7,523 nucleotides of DNA, from positions 1 through 7,523 of the forward strand of contig JAIPER010000175.1 in NCBI GenBank assembly GCA_021737115.1, given 5' to 3'. This stretch comes from Desulfohalobiaceae bacterium (GTDB lineage: Bacteria > Desulfobacterota > Desulfovibrionia > Desulfovibrionales > Desulfothermaceae). This document shows positions 1-5,484 of this stretch, one piece after another. A program made the translations under genes and the position numbers. Below the pieces are notes generated by a model that was not told where the DNA came from, did no database searches, and saw only the letters and a program-made list of their open reading frames with translations. Positions within the stretch are counted from its first letter, which is position 1, and each line of letters opens with the position of its first letter.

Positions 1-2
1 AT

Positions 3-1334
3 CTGTCCTATATCATCGGGCATAACGGACAGGCCGCGGTGATCGATCCCAGGCGGGACTGTCAGGTCTACGTCGACATCGCACGCAGTCATGGAGCCCG
101 GATCACTCATATCTTCGAGACCCACCGCAACGAGGATTACGTCATCGGATCACTGGATCTGGCCCGCCGGACCGGGGCGGAAATCCATCACGGAAAGAAT
201 CTCGATTTTGCTTACGGCCAGCCGGTTTCTGAAGGCGATGAGTTTGAACTGGGCAGCATAAGGCTCTCTATCCTGGAGACTCCAGGACACACCTTTGAGA
301 GTATCTCCCTGGTGCTCCGGGACACCAGTTCCGGTCAGGGACCGGTCGGCGTCTTTACAGGTGACCTGCTCTTTATAGGCACCGTCGGACGGACGGATTT
401 CTTTCCGGATCGGCACCGGGAAGTGGCCGGGATGCAGTATGACGGGATATTCGAAAAAATTCTGCCCCTGGGCGACCAGGTGATTCTCTTCCCGGCTCAT
501 GGTTCAGGCTCGGTCTGCGGATCGGGCATGGCTGAACGAGAATTCTCCACCATCGGCTTTGAACGGGAGAACAATCCGGACTTACAGATCCATCCCCGGG
601 AAAAATTTGTGGAGTATAAGATAGAGGAAGCTCCGAAACAGCCGCCGTACTTCCGTAAAATGGAAGAATATAACCAGCAGGGGGCGCCCCGTATGGACCT
701 CTTGCCGGAACCCGCCCCCATGTCGGCCGGACAGTTCGAGAGGGGCATGGCTGAGGGCATGCTCTGTCTGGACCTGCGAAGCCCGGAAGCCTTTGCCGGT
801 GCCTTTATTCCCGGCAGCCTGGCCATCCCGCTGGACATGGTTCCAGGATTTGCCGGTTTTTTTCTGCCCTATGACAAAAGGATCGGGCTGGTTGTCGACA
901 GCGAATCAGATGTGGACACGGCTGTAAGATACCTGATCCGCCTCGGCTTCGACAACATCGGCGGCTACCTTGCCGGGGGGCTGCACGCCTGGGAAATAAG
1001 CGGGAAGCCGTACGACCGCATTGCGGCTGTCCATGTGGACGAGTTGACCCAGCGCGTGAAAGAACAGAAGGATTTCACTCTGCTCGATGTCCGGGAGAAG
1101 GAAGAACTGGAGCAGACCGGCAGGTTTCCGGGATCCCTGCACATATTTTTGGGAGAGCTGCCCGGACAGATAAGCAGAGTGCCGAGGGACAAAGCGGTGA
1201 CCACCTTCTGCGGCAGCGGCAAGCGGGCCATCATCGCCGCCTCTATCCTGAAGCAGCACGGCTTTGAATGGGTCGAGGACAACCTGGGTTCCATGGCGGC
1301 CTGCAAGGCCGCGGGGTGCCCCATTGAAGACTAG
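3..1334 (+). CDS. Metallo-beta-lactamase-fold / double rhodanese protein (5' partial)
   Basis: Probably a sulfur-transfer enzyme of the cytoplasm, related to ETHE1-like persulfide dioxygenases fused to rhodanese domains. The frame is open to the window edge. Residues read before the GTG at 39 (LSYIIGHNGQAAV) look like the usual first beta strand of this fold, so the true start lies upstream and GTG 39 is not the start. Numbering from codon 39, the lactamase-fold domain covers about 1-190. It shows H29-R-N-E-D-Y34 where HxHxDH is expected, then TPGH (H84), FTGD (D109) and PAHG (H154). A first rhodanese domain (about 230-325) has no cysteine in its active loop (VVDSESD). A second (about 332-428) has CGSGKR with C391. 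The family identity is secure. The exact reaction, and whether the altered metal site binds iron, are not shown by sequence. Confidence 0.92.
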   Translation: MSYIIGHNGQAAVIDPRRDCQVYVDIARSHGARITHIFETHRNEDYVIGSLDLARRTGAEIHHGKNLDFAYGQPVSEGDEFELGSIRLSILETPGHTFESISLVLRDTSSGQGPVGVFTGDLLFIGTVGRTDFFPDRHREVAGMQYDGIFEKILPLGDQVILFPAHGSGSVCGSGMAEREFSTIGFERENNPDLQIHPREKFVEYKIEEAPKQPPYFRKMEEYNQQGAPRMDLLPEPAPMSAGQFERGMAEGMLCLDLRSPEAFAGAFIPGSLAIPLDMVPGFAGFFLPYDKRIGLVVDSESDVDTAVRYLIRLGFDNIGGYLAGGLHAWEISGKPYDRIAAVHVDELTQRVKEQKDFTLLDVREKEELEQTGRFPGSLHIFLGELPGQISRVPRDKAVTTFCGSGKRAIIAASILKQHGFEWVEDNLGSMAACKAAGCPIED

Positions 1335-1551
1335 GCTTCGGGCATTCACCGGTAAAGACAAGAATCCGAATACCGAAATCATTCAGCGGCTCGACCAAAT
1401 GGGTGTAAAAATCTATGTCTGCCTGCAGGCCCTGGCCCATAGGGAGCTTCGTTCGAAAGAGACCCTTCCGACGGTTACGGTGGCCGCCGCAGCCGCCACC
1501 GTGATCATTCACAAGCAAATGGCGGGGTACGCCTATTTTCCGTTTCATTGA
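1335..1551 (+). pseudogene. C-terminal remnant of a DsrE/F-like sulfur-relay protein
   Basis: The frame ending at the TGA at 1549-1551 encodes NPNTEIIQRLDQMGVKIYVC followed by LQALAHREL, a segment rich in valine and alanine, and MAGYAYFPF. This matches my memory of the C-terminal half of small DsrE-family proteins (about 110-150 residues), including the conserved cysteine in the VCxQALA segment. The N-terminal half is missing. Read backwards, the frame runs straight into the 3' end of the lactamase/rhodanese gene in another phase, and only TTG codons (1264, 1324) could start it. The simplest reading is a deletion that fused the tail of a dsrE-like gene to the end of the upstream gene. A coupled 75-residue product from TTG 1324, which overlaps the upstream TAG, cannot be excluded. 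DsrE relatives commonly sit beside rhodanese genes, which supports the assignment. The left boundary is approximate. Confidence 0.62.
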
Positions 1552-1558
1552 TATCAGA

Positions 1559-1595
1559 GCCGGGATCCGGCTCGAGTCGTATTCGGAGATCCCGG
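1559..1595 (+). other. Inverted repeat between the DsrE remnant and the AsmA gene
   Basis: CCGGGATC at 1560-1567 pairs perfectly with GATCCCGG at 1588-1595, leaving a 20-nt loop. A smaller alternative stem, GCCG/CGGC, uses 1559-1571. No T-run follows, so it is not a standard intrinsic terminator. It could be an operator or an RNA structure in the leader of the AsmA gene, or chance in GC-rich DNA. Confidence 0.3.
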
Positions 1596-1611
1596 GGACC
1601 TGAGGGAATCC

Positions 1612-1615
1612 GAGG
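1612..1615 (+). promoter_or_regulatory. Ribosome binding site of the AsmA-family gene
   Basis: GAGG sits six bases before the ATG at 1622, within a purine-rich stretch. This supports ATG 1622 as the start, and the protein then begins with a basic segment followed by a membrane anchor, as expected of AsmA proteins. Confidence 0.7.
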
Positions 1616-1621
1616 AAAGAG

Positions 1622-2770
1622 ATGGCAAACCGAAAAAAGATCTCTCGGTGGATAGCCGGAGTATTCGGCGTTCTGCTGGTTTTGCTGATCGCCGCCATGA
1701 TCGCTCTGCCCCGGGTCATGGACCTGGAGCAGGTCAGAGACAGGGTCCGGGTTACACTTTCCAGGGCGATCGGGGGGGAGATGGAATTCAAGACCTTCCG
1801 GATATCGCTTTTTCCCCCCGGGGGCAGGATGACCGGGCTGCGGCTCCAGCACCCGAATATCAAGGGAACCGCCGGGTTTGCCCAGGCAGATGTCAGTCTC
1901 ATGCCCCTTTTTCTGGGCAACCTGGAGATCGATTCAGTCTTTGTTCGGGAGCCGGACTTCTCCCTGGAAATAGCCGAGCCTGACTGGCTATCAGGGGCAA
2001 AAGAGTCAAGACCCTGGACTCCGGGGCGTGTCCGGGGACGGATATCCGAGGCGCTTTCCAAAATTGATCCGAGTCTTAGGGATGCTTCGTTCAAGGTCCA
2101 GGAGGGGGCGATTGCAATCAAGCAGCCCGGAAAACCGGATCATAGTTTCCAGAATGTGAATCTTGAGCTTTTACTGCCGGGGGAAGAACTCGCAATCGAG
2201 CTGACCGCTAAGTCCAATCTCTTTGAATTTCTGGATTTCTCAGGAAGCATAAACAGGGACGGTTCTGATGCCCGGGGCGAGTTCGCGGTGCGAGGGCTTC
2301 GGCCGGGGCAGGTCAGCCGATTATTCGAGCAGAATGCAACCAGGGCTTTTGCAAAGGCCAGGGTTTCCCTCCGGCTCGACTTCGAATCCAAGGCGTCCGA
2401 TACCATATACAAAAACCTGGCCGGAACCCTTTCGCTTGCCGCCCTGGATGTGGAGGGCCCTCTCAGGCGGCCCGGATTGTGGGAGTTTCAAGGTCAGGGG
2501 GCAGTTCACGACCTGGTGCTCGAAGCCGCGGATCTGCCCTCTCCCTTCAAGCTGAAAACAGGTGAGTTCGAGGGCAGTGGAAAGCGAGTGACGGGCAGGC
2601 TTGAAGGCGTGGACCTGCTCGGCTCTTCCCTGTCGATTTCCGGCACTGCCCGGGATCCAGGGCAGGGTTTTTCCTCCATGACTCAGAATCCCGGGCCGCC
2701 ATGCAGGGGACCGTGGGCAGGGACATCGTCGACATCGAATTTCAGGGTCAACTGGCTGCCGGGACCGTGA
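1622..2770 (+). CDS. AsmA-family envelope protein, N-terminal part (frameshifted gene)
   Basis: This is the first half of an AsmA-type protein. These are inner-membrane-anchored proteins with a large periplasmic beta-rich domain, implicated in envelope lipid transport or outer-membrane biogenesis. Residues 1-9 are basic, and about 10-30 form one hydrophobic helix. The segment that follows (RVMDLEQVRDRVRVTLSRAI, then GGEMEFKTFRISLFP and FAQADVSLMPLFLGNLEID) is the usual AsmA N-terminal signature. Family-like beta-rich sequence continues to about residue 348. After that the frame gives an atypical proline- and tryptophan-containing tail (PGPPCRGPWAG) and stops at 2770, while the natural continuation is in the -1 frame. 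With that continuation the protein would be about 795 residues, a normal size for the family. It is therefore either a broken gene, a sequencing or assembly indel, or a recoded gene. Confidence 0.82.
   Translation: MANRKKISRWIAGVFGVLLVLLIAAMIALPRVMDLEQVRDRVRVTLSRAIGGEMEFKTFRISLFPPGGRMTGLRLQHPNIKGTAGFAQADVSLMPLFLGNLEIDSVFVREPDFSLEIAEPDWLSGAKESRPWTPGRVRGRISEALSKIDPSLRDASFKVQEGAIAIKQPGKPDHSFQNVNLELLLPGEELAIELTAKSNLFEFLDFSGSINRDGSDARGEFAVRGLRPGQVSRLFEQNATRAFAKARVSLRLDFESKASDTIYKNLAGTLSLAALDVEGPLRRPGLWEFQGQGAVHDLVLEAADLPSPFKLKTGEFEGSGKRVTGRLEGVDLLGSSLSISGTARDPGQGFSSMTQNPGPPCRGPWAGTSSTSNFRVNWLPGP
2665..2671 (+). other. Slippery-type heptamer at the AsmA frameshift
   Basis: The bases G GGT TTT fit the X XXY YYZ pattern in the phase of the upstream frame (codons GGT 2666-2668 and TTT 2669-2671). 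A -1 slip here would continue at codon 2671 in the downstream frame, which is open from 2605 to its stop at 4006-4008, giving a 795-residue product. The same site contains a run of five T (2668-2672), a plausible place for a one-base loss or sequencing error. No clear downstream pseudoknot was identified by eye. Confidence 0.4.
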
Positions 2771-4008
2771 GCAAGCTGATCGAGAGGCAGGATATAAGAG
2801 GCTGGGTAAATGGGGATTTCAATCTGCACCTTTCCTTGCAAAAGCCGGGGCAATCGAGGATTCTGGGGGCACTGCAGGCCGGAGGCTTCGCCTATGAAAA
2901 TGGCCTCGAGAGGCCCTTGCAGGTCAAGGATGTCTCCATTCAGGGTGAAAAAGACCGGCTTCTCGTTGAGTCGACCGATCTGGCCTGGGGGGAAACCCCT
3001 GTCGGGGTCAAGGGAACGATCGGGTTTTCCCGGGAAGGGATCGACCTCGACCTGGTGGCTGAAACAGGCGGACTTGACTGGGAAAATATCAGCCGTCTGG
3101 CCGATGTTGAAGGTCTGCCCGGGAAGGCGCCAGGGGACGGCGGGGACGAGGGAGCTTTGGATCTTTTCAAGGACCTGGAGGTGGCCGGCAAGGTGTTGGT
3201 CAAGGCGGATCATTTCACCTACAGGGATCTGACCTGGAAACCTTTCCACGTGTCCCTGGAAAGGCTTGATGAAGGACTGCAGGCCAGGCTGACCCGGGGC
3301 AGTCTCTGCGGCATCCGGACAGAGGCTGTGGCCGATGTTTCTTCCGGAAACATGCGGGTTGAAGCCGAGGCGGCTGCCTCCGGCCAGCCTCTTGCCTCTA
3401 CGCTGAACTGTTTTCTGGAAACCGAACTGATGACCGGAGAGTTCGATCTGACTGCTCAGTTGGCGAGCAGCGGCAAACCAAAGGACCTCCTGGATCGTCT
3501 TCAGGGAAATATCACGATGAGCGCCGCAGACGGCCGCATCTATAAGTTCGGCCTGCTGGCGGATATTCTGGCCGTGGTCAATATCACGGAAATCCTCAAG
3601 GGTCAGGCACCGGACCTGGCCGGGGAGGGCTTTGGATACAAAACAGTCGAGGCCAAGGGGGTGGTTGAAAAAGGCATTATCAGGCTGACCGAAGGCAACA
3701 TCAAGGGGAATTCGATGGATATCGCCTTTAGCGGCGATCTCAATGCCCCTGAAAAGAAGATCGATTTGATCGTTCTGGTCACCCCCTTGCAAACGGTGGA
3801 CAGCATCATCGAAAGCATCCCGATAATAGGGGATATTCTCGGTGAGAACTTCATTGCCGTCCCGGTTCGGGTCAAAGGCGATCTGTCCAACCCGGCGGTC
3901 ATACCGATGTCTCCGTCTGCGGTGGGCAAAGGGGTTCTGGGAATCCTGGAGAGAACGTTGAAGCTGCCTGTGAAAATCGTTCAACCCTTCCTGCCCGAGG
4001 ACGAGTAG
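2701..4008 (+). CDS. AsmA-family envelope protein, C-terminal part (frameshifted gene)
   Basis: This is the continuation of the AsmA-type protein in the -1 frame. The coordinates begin at the first ATG, but family-like sequence probably starts a little earlier, and no ribosome binding site precedes this ATG. About residues 1-185 are beta-rich periplasmic repeats. About 185-400 resemble the AsmA-like C-terminal region, with SAADGRIYKFGLLADIL (274-290), SGDLNAPEKKIDLIVLVTPL (344-363) and the hydrophobic SIIESIPIIGDIL (368-380). The end (SPSAVGKGVLGILERTLKLP, then VKIVQP, 404-429) is a motif I associate with this family in deltaproteobacteria. There is no signal peptide or anchor of its own, so a separately made product would stay in the cytoplasm without its normal function. 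It makes sense only joined to the upstream part. The sequence appears well conserved and free of further stops, which suggests a recent or artefactual break. Confidence 0.82.
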   Translation: MQGTVGRDIVDIEFQGQLAAGTVSKLIERQDIRGWVNGDFNLHLSLQKPGQSRILGALQAGGFAYENGLERPLQVKDVSIQGEKDRLLVESTDLAWGETPVGVKGTIGFSREGIDLDLVAETGGLDWENISRLADVEGLPGKAPGDGGDEGALDLFKDLEVAGKVLVKADHFTYRDLTWKPFHVSLERLDEGLQARLTRGSLCGIRTEAVADVSSGNMRVEAEAAASGQPLASTLNCFLETELMTGEFDLTAQLASSGKPKDLLDRLQGNITMSAADGRIYKFGLLADILAVVNITEILKGQAPDLAGEGFGYKTVEAKGVVEKGIIRLTEGNIKGNSMDIAFSGDLNAPEKKIDLIVLVTPLQTVDSIIESIPIIGDILGENFIAVPVRVKGDLSNPAVIPMSPSAVGKGVLGILERTLKLPVKIVQPFLPEDE

Positions 4009-4070
4009 AGCCGATCCTTCTTCATGACTACCCAAGCCACGGAGCAGAGTCTGTTTTCGCCTGAGGTTCT

Positions 4071-4104
4071 GTCAGAGGTCAGCTTTGCCTCTGGCAAATC
4101 TGAC
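4071..4104 (+). other. Bulged inverted repeat after the AsmA gene
   Basis: GTCAGA (4071-4076) pairs with TCTGAC (4099-4104), and inside it TTTGCC (4084-4089) pairs with GGCAAA (4093-4098) around a three-base loop. The two stems are contiguous on the 3' side, with a seven-base bulge on the 5' side. No T-run follows directly. It may terminate or protect the AsmA transcript, or act as an operator, because its 3' arm overlaps a promoter -35 element. Confidence 0.4.
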
Positions 4105-4128
4105 ATATAACTAATTAATATTTATTAT
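4100..4128 (+). promoter_or_regulatory. Sigma-70-like promoter in the large intergenic gap
   Basis: CTGACA at 4100-4105 (five of six bases of TTGACA) is followed after exactly 17 bases by TATTAT at 4123-4128 (five of six bases of TATAAT), in a strongly AT-rich stretch. A perfect TATAAT also lies at 4126-4131, but with a 20-base spacer. Transcription would start near 4135 and run into the gap. This is the best promoter candidate in the window. Confidence 0.5.
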
Positions 4129-4147
4129 AATACTCAGGCATGCTGTT

Positions 4148-4276
4148 ATGCTGATGTTGAAGCCCATAACTGCCAGTTTTATCAATAAAGAAACTTATCG
4201 TGCGACAATAGCGCAAAACCGTGAAAAGCACTGGGATGCTTGCTGCAGCCGGGATCAGAATCAATCCTCAGGATGA
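4148..4276 (+). CDS. Possible 42-residue small ORF, unknown function
   Basis: An ATG at 4148 opens a 42-codon frame ending in TGA at 4274-4276. It lies just downstream of the promoter candidate at 4100-4128, and a weak AGG lies about nine bases before the ATG. The peptide (beginning MLMLKPITASFINKETYRAT) has two adjacent cysteines, no transmembrane helix and no motif I recognise. ORFs of this length occur by chance in AT-rich DNA, so the transcript could equally be non-coding. No function is assigned. Confidence 0.2.
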   Translation: MLMLKPITASFINKETYRATIAQNREKHWDACCSRDQNQSSG

Positions 4277-4394
4277 TGCGCTGTTTTCGAGAGAGGCTTG
4301 AGCCTGTCACGCCGGTGAATTTGAAATATACGCACAGCTTGCTGTTTTGGTAGTATTCCGTCGATACTTTGAAATGACAGAAAGCAGACGTATA

Positions 4395-4542
4395 GCCCAC
4401 GGAACACACAGAACACACTGAATAAATGGAAGCAGCCCCACCGCGACAGTGGGGACAGTTTTTGTCCGGCAGGTTCTTTTTCCTGACGGACAAAAGTAGT
4501 CATCTTCTCCCTTTTCCGTGTCCCTCCGTGTGTTCCGTGGGC
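4395..4542. repeat. Nested inverted-repeat element
   Basis: GCCCACGGAACACAC at 4395-4409 and its exact reverse complement at 4528-4542 enclose 118 bases. Inside are two more hairpins: CCCCAC/GTGGGG (4436-4441 with 4449-4454), and a longer stem of TTTTGTCCG plus CAGG (4460-4473) with CCTG plus CGGACAAAA (4482-4495), which has one mismatch. The ACGGAACACAC theme resembles short dispersed noncoding repeats that I recall from many bacterial genomes. The palindromic organisation suggests a REP/MITE-like element without coding capacity. Confidence 0.5.
4436..4463 (+). terminator. Terminator-like hairpin with T-run
   Basis: A six-base-pair GC-rich stem, CCCCAC (4436-4441) with GTGGGG (4449-4454) around a seven-base loop, is followed four bases later by TTTTT (4459-4463). 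The gap between stem and T-run is slightly long for a textbook intrinsic terminator. With the promoter at 4100-4128 it would bound a transcript of roughly 330 bases. Confidence 0.4.
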
Positions 4543-4580
4543 AATATCCTTCTCCCTTTTCCATGTCCGATCCGTGGGCA
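4504..4580. repeat. Imperfect tandem direct repeat (two units)
   Basis: CTTCTCCCTTTTCCGTGTCC at 4504-4523 recurs at 4549-4568 with one base changed. Each copy is followed by TCCGTGGGCA (ending at 4543 and 4580), but the second copy lacks about eight bases in between. The first copy contains the right arm of the inverted repeat 4395-4542. On the - strand these units read ACGGAACACACGG followed by GGACACGGAAAAGGGAGAAG, a dispersed-repeat style sequence. The ORFs that cross it on the - strand are repeat translations, not genes. Confidence 0.6.
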
Positions 4581-4687
4581 CAATTCTTTTTTGCATGTGC
4601 TTGATTCGTAGTAAATGATAAGCAAAGTATAAGCGGAGGAGTACCGCTGTTTTTCTTTTTCCGAAATTGATACCCGATTTATCACCA

Positions 4688-4715
4688 TTGCAACTTCCTT
4701 CCAATCTTCTATTCT
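4688..4715 (+). promoter_or_regulatory. Weak promoter candidate for the PRC-barrel gene
   Basis: TTGCAA (4688-4693) and TATTCT (4710-4715) are 16 bases apart, each matching four of six consensus bases. They lie about 60 bases before the ATG at 4776. The gene must have its own promoter nearby because nothing coding precedes it closely, but the match is weak and a different sigma factor could be used. Confidence 0.25.
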
Positions 4716-4765
4716 AAAGGTAAGGAAAAAGGTGCGGGATAGAGTGTCAAAAAATAAAATATCTT

Positions 4766-4770
4766 GGAGG
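4766..4770 (+). promoter_or_regulatory. Ribosome binding site of the PRC-barrel gene
   Basis: GGAGG lies five bases before the ATG at 4776. This strong site decides the start. A TTG at 4764 in the same frame overlaps the site itself and is therefore not the start. Confidence 0.88.
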
Positions 4771-4775
4771 CATAT

Positions 4776-5453
4776 ATGAAGCGGAAATTATTGGTATTGA
4801 TAATCGGCATGATGGCTATGTTTCTGGCCGCCACCACTTTTGCGGCGGAAAAGAAATCCGGGTCTGAATACGGCGATAAAACAGGGACCCAGATGAAGGA
4901 GAAATCTCAAACCCAAATGGGTGAGAAGTCTCAATCGCAGATGCAGGAAAAATCCGGCCTGCAGAAAACAGCTACCGGCATGGGAAAAGGTGAACAGTTT
5001 GCCGCTGAAAACTTGAAAAATGTTGAAGACATAAAAGGCAAGAAAGTCCTGGATGCCAACGGTGAAGACATTGGTGAAGTCAGCGGCATGCTGGTGGATG
5101 CTAAAAGCGGAAAAATCAAATACATCATGCTTACTTCCGGAGGGGTCTTCGGGGTAGGCGGAGACAAGTACCCTGTCCCCTGGCAGGCAGTGCGGACCGG
5201 GACCGACCAGGAAGGGTTCCAGGTGAACTTCACTTCGGAAGAACTGAAGAATGCACCCAAAGGGACCAAGGTTACCAGCCGGGATCAGGCCAAAGAGATC
5301 AATGAGTTCTATGGCGTCAGTCCCGAATGGGAAGAGAGTGGACAGATGGGCGGCCAGATGAAGCAGGATTTAGGCGGCGAAGCCGGCAAAAAAATGGACA
5401 AAGAGTCTAAGGAGTACCAGAAGGAAGGCCAAGACAAGAAAAAAACCTATTAA
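4776..5453 (+). CDS. PRC-barrel domain protein with signal peptide
   Basis: A predicted exported protein of 225 residues. Residues 1-23 form a signal peptide (basic MKRK, hydrophobic LLVLIIGMMAMFLAA, cleavage near TFA/A), so it should act in the periplasm. Residues 25-75 are polar and low-complexity, with three eight-residue repeats of the form TQMxEKSQ at 38-60. About 80-160 form a PRC-barrel domain: NVEDIKGKKVLDANGEDIGE, then SGKIKYIMLTSGG, the KYPVPW strand and the FTSEELKNAP end. The tail (185-225) is again charged and Gln/Lys/Glu-rich. PRC-barrels are small beta domains found in RNA-processing, photosynthetic and stress-related proteins. The exported, highly charged type is often seen in stress or envelope proteins, but its partner is unknown. 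It is a single-gene unit, convergent with the permease gene 31 bases downstream. Confidence 0.9.
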   Translation: MKRKLLVLIIGMMAMFLAATTFAAEKKSGSEYGDKTGTQMKEKSQTQMGEKSQSQMQEKSGLQKTATGMGKGEQFAAENLKNVEDIKGKKVLDANGEDIGEVSGMLVDAKSGKIKYIMLTSGGVFGVGGDKYPVPWQAVRTGTDQEGFQVNFTSEELKNAPKGTKVTSRDQAKEINEFYGVSPEWEESGQMGGQMKQDLGGEAGKKMDKESKEYQKEGQDKKKTY

Positions 5454-5484
5454 CCGGCATCATGATCCCGCATCCTTTTTCCCT

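Noticed and set aside
1243..2121. 292-codon open frame on the - strand
   Set aside because: It crosses three + strand units (end of the rhodanese gene, DsrE remnant, AsmA start) and has no recognisable domain, so it is a shadow frame.
2683..4035. 450-codon open frame on the - strand
   Set aside because: It is antisense to the C-terminal AsmA frame in GC-rich DNA and shows no family features, whereas the + strand frame has clear AsmA motifs.
4395..4580. CRISPR array
   Set aside because: There are only two similar direct repeat units of unequal length, with no regular spacers and no cas genes.
4182..4704. Several overlapping - strand frames of 62-147 codons in the large gap
   Set aside because: Their Arg/Lys/Gly/Thr-rich peptides (for example EHTEGHGKGRR) are translations of the dispersed repeat. 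They are open in several frames at once and lack ribosome binding sites.
4764..4766. TTG as the start of the PRC-barrel protein
   Set aside because: It overlaps the ribosome binding site itself. ATG 4776 has correct spacing and gives a clean signal peptide.
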